From the NCBI GenBank assembly GCA_963555705.1, contig OY743181.1, forward strand, positions 25,734,513 to 25,798,512: a DNA stretch of 64,000 nt, given 5' to 3'. Below, piece by piece: positions 36,201 through 48,200 of the stretch; positions within the stretch are counted from its first letter, which is position 1, and the number at the start of each line of letters is the position of its first letter. The notes beneath the pieces are model-generated. The model saw only the letters and a program-made list of their open reading frames with translations. It was not told the DNA's origin and searched no databases. Both the position numbers and the translations under genes were made by a program. Origin of the DNA: Ligustrum vulgare (taxonomy: Eukaryota > Streptophyta > Magnoliopsida > Lamiales > Oleaceae).

Positions 36201-39200
36201 TGACGTGTGCCGATGATAATGCCAACTAGATGCTGGCCCCACCATCAAGGAAACTTTGACTATGATAAATATTTTTTAAAAAATTTTTGACAGAGTTTCT
36301 TCTATAAAATGGAATAAAACCACCTGAAAAGTAACAATTTCCCAACATATATATAATGTAAAATAGACACATGTCCTTCTAACAATCAACTAGACAAAAG
36401 AAAGTACAACTCCAATATTTATACAAAAATGCAGCGAGCTCAACATGAATTTACAAAATTTAGAATGACTTATCCTACATGATAAGCATACTCCAAAAGA
36501 AATATTAATTACAAAATAGTAAAATGAGTCATACAACTAATGACAATATGGGGCTCGACTCGATGGATTAACAGACTCCAATGCTACTCAACTCAGCTAC
36601 TATCTGTTAAGAAAAACACGGAAGAATTTTGTGAGTTTGTAACTCAATGAATGGATATATGTTTTACCCCTTTATGCATGTTTACTGGAGAAGTAACTGT
36701 AAGGCATGTAAGTAAAAATATCATTTTATGATACTATAAGCTGAAATCTTTATTCTGTAAATTAAATAACTGAATTCTGAAATCTTCAATTCTGGTAAAC
36801 TATAATAATACTGAAAAATCACACCAAAGGTACCCATTTTTTTTTTTTGATAAGAAACATAATTTTATTGAAAATAACTCAATAAATTACAATGCTCATA
36901 ATGGACGAGGCGTCCATCTCAACAATATGGTTTTGATTCTAATCAAGATCGATAAAAGATATTCTACAAACTACTCGGAACTAGAGTACGTAATGAACTG
37001 TGTGGGTCTAAACGAAACAAAAAATTATCTAAGGTACTGAATAGACCATTCGCTCTTGCCCAAAGTCCTGTGTAAAATATTATCGAATCCCAGATATCAC
37101 CTATCGATCTTTCAGAATTGTCAAAAATTCTCCTGTTTCTCTCAATCCAAATAGTCCAAGCTGCTGCCATTATAAGTAGTTTCCATATCCCCTTCTTTTT
37201 TTCTTTGTTGATCCCAAAATTCCATTTTATAAGTATCAGGTCAGCCCATCGCCTAGGTAATGCTCCCCATAATCGAAACAAATACATAATTCTATCCCAT
37301 ATTCCTTTGGCCAGTTCGCAGTGAATCAGTAAGTGATCAATAGTTTCCTCCGCCTTTCTGCACATAATACAACATGATGGGGAAATGTACCAATTAGGCC
37401 TCTTTCGTTGTAACAAATCACAAGTGTTAACTTTTCCCAAAGAGATCAACCATGCAAATACTTTGACTTTTGAAGGAAATAAACCTTTCCAAATAAATTT
37501 TGATTGGGGGAAGGTTGTGGTACATAAAGATTGAGAGAGGCTTTTGGAAAATGATTTACATGAAAAAGACCCAGATGGGTGGCCAGTCCAAATCCGTCTA
37601 TCCAGGGATAATGGGTCAATAGTGGTGTTTTCAAGCATATTAGAAAGAGAAGTAAACTCTTCAATCTCTCTGTCATTAAAGTTTCTTAGGAATTGAAAGT
37701 TCCAAGTAGGTGTTGAACTTGATGGGTTGGATACTATGTTACCAATAACAGAGTTTTTGTTGTTTGATAGTCTAAATAATCGCGGAAAAAGTGTTTGGAA
37801 AGTTTGGTCACCCATCCATCTATCTACCCAGAATCGAATTTTATCCCCTTTCCCAACCACTAATTTGGTGCATTTCTCGAAAGTATTCCAAACTCTTGTA
37901 ATGGATTTCCATGGTGCTCGGAAAGTGGATTTAACTTCGGTGCATACATCCCAATTATTTGATTGAAGGCCATACCGACTAATAATAACAGAATGCCAAA
38001 GTGAATCCAATTCAAGGGGAAACCGCCAGAGCCATTTACCAAGAAGTGCCAAATTTTTCAAGTGAAGATTGCCAAACCCTAGTCCTCCTTTTTCCTTAGG
38101 TTTTGTGACAACTTCCCATTTTACCAAATGATCTTTACCGCTTTCACCTTTTCCTTCCCAAAAGAAGTCCCTCATCATCTTTTCAATCCTCTTTACTACC
38201 TTCCTTGGCATTTTGAAAATTGACATGAAATATGTAGGTATGCTTTCCAATACCGACTGCAGAAGCACAAGTCTCCCTCCTCTTGATAAACAACCTTTAT
38301 GCCACCCTTCGAGTCTTTTAGCAATTCTCTCCATCACTGGATTCCAAAAAGCATCAGTGTTTGGATTACCTCCCAAAGGCAAACCAAGATAATTCAACGG
38401 CCAATTACCTTTAGTACACCCCATCTCCTTAACAATTTCATCAATCCTTTCTTCTGACAAGTTAATGCCTACCACCGTACTCTTTGCCATGTTGATTTTT
38501 AGTCCTGCACTCCTTGAAAAGATTTCCAAAATTCCTACTAGGTTTTCAATGGTTTCGTCCTTATTTTCCAAAAAGAAAATACTATCATCTGCATATTGAA
38601 GATGTGAAATCCTTACTCTGTTATTTCCAATCTTGAAACCTTTTACCACCTCCATATCACAGGCTTTATTCACCAATCTACTAAGTGCATCCCCCACTAA
38701 AATGAAAAGAAAAGGTGATAATGGATCACCTTGTCTCAATCCTCTTGACGCTTTAAATTTACCCCTGGGTTTGCCATTAATCATCACTGAAAAATTAACC
38801 GATGTCAAACAACCTCTTATCCATTTTCTCCATTTTATGCCGAAACCCTTCTTTTCTAACACGAAATCTAGAAATTCCCAGCTAACATGATCATATGCCT
38901 TCTCAAAATCAATTTTGAACACTACACCTTCTTTCTTCTTTACTCTGTATTCCTCAACTATCTCGTTTGCAATCAAGACCAAATCCAAAATCTGTCTTCC
39001 TTTCACAAAAGCACACTGGCTTACGTCTATTGTTTCTTCCAGGACTTCCTTAAGTCTTAAGGATAAAACCTTCGCGATTATTTTGTACAGGGAGGTAACC
39101 AAACTGATTGGCCTAAAATCTTTGATGGAAATGGACTTCAATTTTTTTGGAATGAGACTTATGAATGTTTCATTTACTCTAGCATTTACAATGCCATTTT

Positions 39201-42200
39201 CATAGAACTCAGTAAACACCTTCATTAAGTCCTCCTTAATAACTTCCCAGCTTTCCTTCAATGCAGCCATAGAGAATCCATCCGGCCCCGGCGCTTTATC
39301 TCCTGCGCAATCAAAAAGTGCTGTTTTTATCTCTTCTTCCTGAAAAGGTTCCTCCAATTTTAAATTCCTATCCATCTCGATATTAGCCCATTCCAATCCT
39401 TCAATGCCGTGATTAATTCCTTCATTTTTATTAAACAAGTCCTCAAAAAATTCAATGATCTCTTTCTCAATTTCCTCTTCCGTGTGTAAAATTCTCCCAT
39501 CCCTCCCTTCAAGTTTATTGATCAAGTTGTTTGCCTTCCTACCACTTGCGATTCTATGGAACATCTTCGAGTTATTATCCCATTCTTTTACTCCGTTAAC
39601 TTTTGTTTTTTGATTCCATGAGATTTCTTCCCTTATTATCAACTCCTCCAATCTCTTTCTCAGCTTCCTTCTTTCTAACCTCTCTTCTTCCCCAATGTTC
39701 TGTTCTGTCTCCTCCTTGTCTATCTCCTCTATTCTCTTCATTATTGTCTTTTTCTGTATACGTACATCACCAAATTCTTCTCTATTCCATTTCTTCAACT
39801 CTTCCTTCATCATTTTTAACTTTTCCATGAAGCTAAATCCTGGCCATCCTTCAATTTCATACTTATTCCACCATTGCTTCCAGTTTTTGGTAAAGTTTTT
39901 ATGCCTTAACCACATATTTTCAAAGCGAAATGGACTAGGTCCCCACTGAAATTTGTCGGTGTTTATAGAAATGGGACAATGATCTGATGTTACCCTTATT
40001 AGTGCTTCTTGCCTTACTTCCTCAAACATGCTTACCCAATCCTCCGTGACTAAGAATCTGTCAATTCTTGAACATGCCAATCTATCTCTCATGTTGGACC
40101 ATGTGTATTCCGCATTAAGAAGCTGTAAATCCTTTAATCCCGTTTCTATTATAAGTTGATCAAACGTCCTCATACTTTTGGTATATCTGTCACCATTCAA
40201 TTTCTCCGAGGGATGTCTAACTACATTAAAGTCACCCCCCACACACCATTTACTCCCGCACAATCCATGTAAACTTGCCAATTCTACCCAAAAGTCATCC
40301 CTCTCTCTTGAGTTGCATGGCCCATAAACACCTGAAAGCCACCATCCTTCGCCACTTCCAACTTCCTCCATGAAAACTGATACCGAAAAGTTTCCCAACA
40401 CTACCTCCTTTCCCCTTATCACCCTTGAATCCCATATTACAAGAATACCACCCGATTTTCCCACTGATGGTATGAATGCCCACTCTTTAAATCTAGTCCC
40501 CCAAATACTACCAATTAGTTTCGTCTCAATATTTTCCTTCTTCGTTTCTTGTAAAGTGACTACATCCGGTTTTTCCTTGCTTAGCAATTCCTTAATCATC
40601 CTTCTCTTTCCTCTCCCCCCCAACCCTCTCACATTCCAACTTATTATCTTCATTGGATCTCCTCCAACTCCCCTGACTTCATCACCTTTGATTTCGTTGT
40701 TCCATAGTTAATGCTACTTTGAAGGTTCTTTAGTTCTCTAACCCCTTTCCTCCTATTTTTCCTTGAAATGTTCAAACTATTCCCCTCATAGCAAGAACTG
40801 TCCAATGGAATTAGAGTTAAATTCAACCTCCTGAGAGTGGATGTTAACTTGTCATCATCTTCCATGATCATTATCTCCTCATTTTCCCTCCATTTATCCT
40901 TGATATTCTTCCCCGTGCTTGTATGTCTTTCATTTCCCCAAGAATTGGATTGACTAGTATGTTTCTGTAATTGATTAGTCGACTGTCCATTCAATACTAA
41001 TCTTGCATTTGATTTAGTTAATTCCTTCTTCTCAAGAGCACATGCAATTTTATTACAAGAGTGCGGAAAACAATCAGAACTTACCAAATTTGGGTATGGA
41101 GAGTTACACATACCTGGAGTAGGAGATTGACCGGGTTTATGAATAGTAGAAGAAGATGTTGGAAAATTATTAGGTCTTTCTGTTGGGATATGAGTGAGCT
41201 TAGTAGTCTTTATTGTATTGGTCATTTTACTTGGGTTATAAGCTTCTGTCAAAGTTCCTACAGATTGAATCTTTAGTTCAAGCTCCTCTTGTTTTTTGTA
41301 CAACTGATAAGGTTTCATTGGTTCTTCAAACAGATTCTGAATATCTTCCAACACATTTGGATTTTCCTGTTCCTCGCAATCTGAATCATAGGTTTCCCCT
41401 TCACTGTCATCCTGTTCTTCTGTTTCAGCAAAGAATGTTCCACCCATCTCATCTAAGACATCGTCTCTCACAATCTCATCCATCTCATAATTAGCATCCA
41501 TCTGATGGTTTCCTTCAATAATGTTCATGTATTCTTCTTCATTTTCATCTGTTTCATCTTGTTCTCCCTCCTTTTCTTCTTCACCCTCAGTTTCAACCAG
41601 ATTATCAAATAGGATAGCTGAAGTATTAGTTATATGCTTTTCACCAGTACCCAGTCGCTCAGGTTGCTCGTCCTCACAGCTGAAAATCTTCCCCGACATG
41701 AACAGCCACTGATTCTTCGTGAAGTTCGAACCATTGATCTTGATCGATTGTAAATGTTTAAGCTGAGAAAGCCCATGTTGGTCGATCCCGTTAACCAGAA
41801 CATATTGTAACTGTGAATTATGATTTGTACTTGTCGGTCCAGCAATCTTCATTGATCCGAGGTGAAACAGATATTGGCCTTTCATAGAATCCATCGTTAA
41901 ATTCTTGTTCGGCCCGTTCTTCTTCCTTCTTTTATATACTTTACCCAAAAAATTTGCAGCCCAATTTGTTCGTGAATTTTGTTCTGTGATGATACCTTTC
42001 TTCCTCGTGAATCCAGCAAGCGTATTATCCAAGGCAAAGCTATCTTCGATTCTAGCAAAAATCTTATTGAGGCTTACAGTCTGCTTCTCGTGATTGGTGG
42101 TACTGATGGGTTTTCCTATTTCCGATGCCTTTTGGTCTTTCCTTTCAGTTTCGTACTCTTCTTCTGCACTGAGAAGCCGCCCTAATTCAAACTTCCCACT

Positions 42201-45200
42201 TCCTTCCTTGACTCGTGTCTCACTGGATTCAAGAACATATTCAACGTCATTTTCCCCGTCTTTCCTACCTTCTGTTCCATCACCATCTTCCTCCTCTGTT
42301 GAAACTTGAGCTGTTAATGGCAGCTGAGTATCGACTGTCGGTGTTTCCACTTGCCTGAATAAATTTCCATTATGCATTATCTTCCCAAATGTTCCATGAA
42401 ATCTATACTTCCCGTCATTTAACTTGAAGAACTTAATGGCTATGCTGGAACCTCCATATGGTAGTTGGATTGTTTCAGGGATGAAGCCATGTTTGTTGCC
42501 TTTTAACCTCAGTCGTGCATGTGTTAAAAATTTTAATTGGAGTGTTTCTCGATCAACATCTAATAGACCTCCACAAAAAGATCCTATAACTTTAAACACA
42601 TGTATATTCCATATGTTCAGAGGAAGACCCTCCACTCCAATCCAGCTGTATCTGCAATCGATTTTGATATTATCTGACTGAGCCTTCCAACTCCATGGTG
42701 AGAAAAAAACAGAAGTTGCTGCTGGAATTTCCAAATTCATGATATTAATCAGACTTCTTGCCTCTTCTTCACTGTGACACCAAATCAAGGCACGATCATC
42801 GTGTAACTGTCTAAAGTCGTACTTCTTCTTCATCATATTCATCATTCCATATTGGATGGCTTCCCATGGTATTTTGCTACTCTGTCTAAACATCAGTACC
42901 ATTTTTGTCCAGTCTTTTGAATTTTTGTTCCCATTGTTTTGTGCATTTATAGAGTTTTCCAGTTTCTTCACCCCTCTTTCTTTCTCTATTATTCCATCTC
43001 TTACTACCCTGACCCATGAGATTCGTTTTGATACTACCTTTTCTGTGGATGTTTGTTGTGTCTGTGGTTTCTGATATGTCCATTTCCTCCTTCCAAGCAC
43101 ATTCTGTAGATTTCCATTTAGTTTTCTCCAACCTATCATTTGCTCCTCTGAGGGGACTATTATTGATTTCAGCAAGCTATTTTTTAGTGTTGAGATTTTC
43201 AAGAACCTGCCTCCTTCATTTTGGAACACTTCCAACCATGTCACCATGTCTCTATTCCTGTATCTCTGTTCCTTATTTAAACTCCCGTCTCCGGTGTACA
43301 GTAATCTTATTGAATCCGCTAACCAAAATGCTGCATCCACTGTGATACATATGTCGAAAGTCCATGCTCTTGTTCTTTCTGCTATTCTAACAAAGCCTCC
43401 TTCCTTTGATAATGAAAGCACAAAAACTTTGTATCTGGTTCTAAAGCTCCAAAATCTGTTAGTTTTTTGCCCATAACCAGTGGGGTTATGTGAGTTCATC
43501 TCCCTAAACATTTCTGTCAATCAAAAGACTCATCTATTCAGGTCTAACCGAAGATCCCCAGGCAGCTGCGAAAAATAATCTCAAAAATGGCAGGAGAATG
43601 TTATGACAGGAAGCATTATGCCGCTGGAGGACTTCTGCCGGAGCTGTGGAGGACTTCTACTGGAACTTCGCAAGAAAAAACTTGGCGCAATATGGGTCAC
43701 CGGAGTCTGTGTCAGGCAGCCGGTGCCGGAGAAGACTGTCGAGTGGTCGCCGGAAAGTCAGCTAGCCGGCACCGGGTCGTCGGAGTCTGGGTCAGCCGGA
43801 CCTGAGGGCTTCTGAATAATTTTAACGCAACTAGGGTTTCCTGTAGCGTAGCCGCTCCTCGCGAACAGTGCGAGCTCCGAACCGAGGCAAACTGGAAGTA
43901 GTCAGCGACGTCAACGTGGGGCGACCGGCAATGGGAGGGCGGCGTGAACCGTGCCGTCGGCGAGTCGGTGACCTCCAGGCCTCAAAATCGCAGATCCGAA
44001 GTGGTACCCATAATTTGATAATTTTGTGATTTTGGAATTATGTGATTCTGACATTTTTGTCATACGCGCGCAGAGCTGCCCGAAGGCTATAAATTGGTCA
44101 TATTCACAATCGTGTCGAGCGGGTAAAATAACCATATCAGGTCATACACCATGGAAACGAATTCACATCAGTGTAGACGGGGTAAAATTACCTGGGTACT
44201 TTTGATGGTTTAAAAATTAAACTTTAAATATTCTTAAATATATAATATTGATATAATGTCAATGAAATGCTCATATTGAACTTAATGAAACTCTTAAGAA
44301 GAAATACTTATTTATAAAAATTCACTTCATTTTGGAAATCATAAACTATAAAATGAAAAATAGAAATATTCATCTTCTGTGATATGTATAAATTTCAATA
44401 AGCACTATATAAAATAAACATTTCATAAAAGCCTTAGAATTGAAATGATTTAAATAAGTGCTTATTTTCTTAAAATAATTTTTCCACTTACAAAGTATGA
44501 GTTACAACTAGGATGGTCGATATGCTTTCTCAACCTCTTCTTCACAGTCTGAAATATAATATAAATAATCACATTAACGACTACTATAACTTCCACGCAT
44601 AAAGAAAACCATTAAAGCATAGAATCCCTATGCTTAACAAAATTCTCAAATTCCTTCAATTAATAGAAGGCAATTCTTATTTCTTCTTCCTTTAATAATC
44701 TATAATTATTGAATTTACCTTCATACTAGACATCAAAGTAATAATCCATTTTTCCATTCTAACAAAATAAGAATCATAATGCTCCTATTAAATTCTTATC
44801 TTAATCCATGTGTCATTTCCTTCAAATAATCATCTCATAACAAGGCATTGATTTTTTCAATAATCTCACATACTCAAGAACCCTATTAAAATACTAGGAT
44901 TTGCAATAATAGGTATTCCATACCTTCTTGAATCAATTGAAAATTAGGAAATAGTAACTTAAACTAGATTGTATACTATTTCCCAACATGAAAATACCAT
45001 AAAATAAAACCCTAAATATAATAGTATATTTTATTCCATTAGCTTTTGAAGAAGAGAAATCAAGTTTGAAGAAATTGCTACCTATTATTTCTCGTTCTCC
45101 TCCTTCTCCTCCTCCTCCTTTTCATTTTTCCCTTTCTTCCCTTTTTCCCCCCTCTCGATCACAGCCTCTGTTCGGTGCCCACTTCCTCTTTACAATTGAA

Positions 45201-48200
45201 AAGAAAATTTATTGAAATGTCTATAGTTAGTGGACCTCTAACTCCACCTTTGCAAGGTAAGTCCCCCCATTTCTTTTTACATAATATACTTAAGTCCTTA
45301 ACTTGTTATAATAATAAAATGAACTCCCAAACTTCTATTTAATCCATTTAAATCCCTTAAGTATATTTAATAGTAAAAGAAACCCAAAACAATTTCTTAT
45401 TCAATTTTAGTATACTCGACTTCGACTAGTCAAACTTTGAATTTGAAAAATAACCTTGACTTTGACTAGAAGAAAAAAATGGGTTGTAACAATCTTACCT
45501 CCTTACGAGAATTTCGGCCTTCAATGTTCTCATGACCACGTCTTGAGATTGAGCTTCTTTAATCTTATCAGTTAAAGTAGGTCTTACTTGAAAATGTGCT
45601 AATATCGTCCTAGAAGTAGTAGCTGACAATTTGGCATTCAACTTTCTGAACTCACAAATCAAAGAAGCATCCGCTATATTGGATTGAGACAAGGAACTAT
45701 TATTTCTACTGAGAGCGTCTGCGACCACATTAACTTTACCGGGATGATAATGTATTTTGCAATCATAATCTTTTATTAATTCCAACCATCTTCTTTGTCT
45801 CAGAGTCGATTCCTTTTGATCGAAGATATACTTCAAACTTTTGTGATGAGTAAATATTTAACATTTCTCACCATAAACGTAATGTCTCCAAGCTTTCAAT
45901 GCCAACACTACTGCAGCTAATTCCAAATCATGCGTTGGGTAGTTTAACTCATGCTTCTTCAATTATCTCGAAGCAGAAGTTATAACTTTCCCATCTATCA
46001 TTAAAACACACCCCAAACCATGACGTGAAACATCAATATAAATCACAAACTCTTTACCTGAAGATGAAAGAGTAAGAATAGGGCAGAAGCTAATTTGTTC
46101 TTCAACCCTTGAAAGCTCTTTTCACATTCCTCAGTCCACAAGAATTTACAATTCTTTCGAGTCAAACTAGTCAAAGGGAGGGCAATTCTAGAGAAATCCT
46201 CTACAAATGACGATAATAGCTTGCTAACCCAAGAAAATTCCGTACCTCGGTCACATTAGAAGGGAGCTCCCATTTCTTCACTGCCTCAATTTTAATAAGA
46301 TTTACATAAATGCCTTCTACTAAAATAACATGACCCACAAATACAACTTTGTCAAGTTAAAATTCACATTTACTGAACTTAGCATAAAACTGCTTATCTC
46401 GCGAGGTCTACAAAATAATCCTTAAGTGCTTAGCATGCTCATCACGACTGCTAGAATAAACCAATATATCATCAATAAAAAAATCACAAATTTGTCTAAA
46501 TATGGATGAAGTATCCTGTTCATCAAATCCATAAATGCCGCAGGGGCATTAGTCAACCCAAATGGCATCACCAGAAACTCATAATGGCCATATTGCGATC
46601 TGAAAGCAGTTTTCTGCACATCAGTCTATATTTTTGAGCTGATGGTACCCCGATCGCAAGTCAATCTTAGAACACACTCTGGTCCTCGAAGTTGGTCAAA
46701 CGGATCATCAATACGAGGGAAAGGATATTTGTTTTGAATGTCACTTTGTTCAACTGTTGATTGTCAGTACAAAGTCTCGTGGTGCCATCTTTCTTCTTCA
46801 CAAATAAAACTGGTGCTTTCCATGGAGATATACTAGGTCTAATGAAACCTTTATCAACCAAATATTGCAACTGCACTTTCAACTCTTTCAACTCAGTTGG
46901 AGCCATTCTGTAAGGTGTTTGTGATATAAGAGTAGTCATTGGGATTAAGTCAATAGTAAACTCAATTTTCCTGTCGGGTGGTAATCCTAGAAGGTTGTCA
47001 GGAAAGACATCAGGGAAATCTTGTGCAACTAGTATATCTTCAAGTTTCAACTTAGTGATTTGTGTATCAATCACATGAGCCAAATATGTATGACGCCTTT
47101 TCTTAGTAGTCTACCAGCATCAAATGCGGATATAATACAGGATGACAATATTCTCCGCTCACCACTAAGAACAATTTCAAGCTCTCCTGGCCTTCTGAAC
47201 ACCACTTCTTTGTGAAAGCAATCAATTGAAGCATGATTTGCAGCTACGAAATCCATGCCCAAAATAATATCAAAATCATGAATATCAAGTGGAATTAAAT
47301 TAGCTTTTTAACTCTTTGATCATTCAGTCTAATCGTACAATCTTTGTACACACTGATAGCCAATATAGAGTCTCCTACTGGAGTGTCTACTACCAATTCA
47401 CCGTTTAATGATTATGACACATGGTCCGCATAGATAGCAAATGCATAAGAAACGAATGAATGTGTAGAATCTGAATCAATTAAAGAACAAGCCTTTTTAC
47501 TAAAAATAGATAACATACCCATGACTACATCTGGTGACTCATTGGCATCATACTGAGTAACTGCAAAAACTCTCCCCTGTGTTCTGGGACATTTTGCCTG
47601 CCCTTCTGTCTAGTACCACTGCTACCAACGACATCAAACTGAACACCAAGCTTAGTACCTGCTTTCTCTGTCAAAGTATCCTGGTTCTGATTCTGTCTAG
47701 CACTACTAACACCTGCATGTGAAAGATATCCCCTGCGTACCACCTTGCTATAAACGAACGGGGCACTCTCTCCTCATGTGTCCAATCTGACCACAGTGAT
47801 AACATATACCAACACCCTTAAGGCACTCACTAGGGTGAAATTTTTCACAAGACTGACACTGAGGAAATCTAGCAACACCAGAACTATCACCCTGTCTGGT
47901 AGTAAATAAATGACCTCTGGAAAGATCCCTGAGTCTGAGTATGTCTATACCCTGGCAGTTGTACTGATCCTTGGCTCGCTCTTGAGCTTTGGCATCTTCA
48001 GGACCTGGACTTGAAGCTGCTTGAAGAGGAAACACCATGTTCAACTCCTGTACGATCCCTCCTAGGGGGCCTATCAATGGGGGCTCCTGCCGAAAACTGA
48101 CTGCCACCAATTCTGTGCCTCATTTGTTTTGTACCACGTTGCTCAGAAAGACTTTTCTCTACTCTCAAGGTTGTTTCTACAAGTTTACCAAAATTTTGAT

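Larger units (their letters stand above)
36838..44002 (-). mobile_element. Full-length L1-type LINE, both ORFs open, TSD GGTACCCAT
   Basis: 7.2 kb, with a poly-A tail (T-run from 36838), 3' UTR, ORF2, ORF1 and a GC-rich 5' UTR of about 480 bp (43521-44002). GGTACCCAT occurs immediately outside both ends (36829-36837 and 44003-44011). Uninterrupted ORFs, a complete 5' region and an intact tail point to a young and possibly autonomous copy. It is antisense to kish inside intron 3. Confidence 0.93.
36160..45491 (-). mobile_element. Gypsy 3' LTR interrupted by a LINE
   Basis: The ends TGACACAACCC (36160) and GGGTTGTAACA (45491) are near-perfect inverted termini of an LTR that reads TGTTACAACCC...GGGTTGTGTCA on the minus strand. 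It lies directly 3' of minus-strand gypsy coding sequence (45495 upward), with a purine-rich AAGGAGGTAAGA just before it as a candidate polypurine tract. Without the LINE and one duplication copy the LTR is about 2.16 kb. Confidence 0.8.

Noticed and set aside
40295..43476. Many + strand ORFs of 60-113 aa opposite the LINE
   Set aside because: Shadow frames of the long minus-strand ORF1 and ORF2; no independent motifs.
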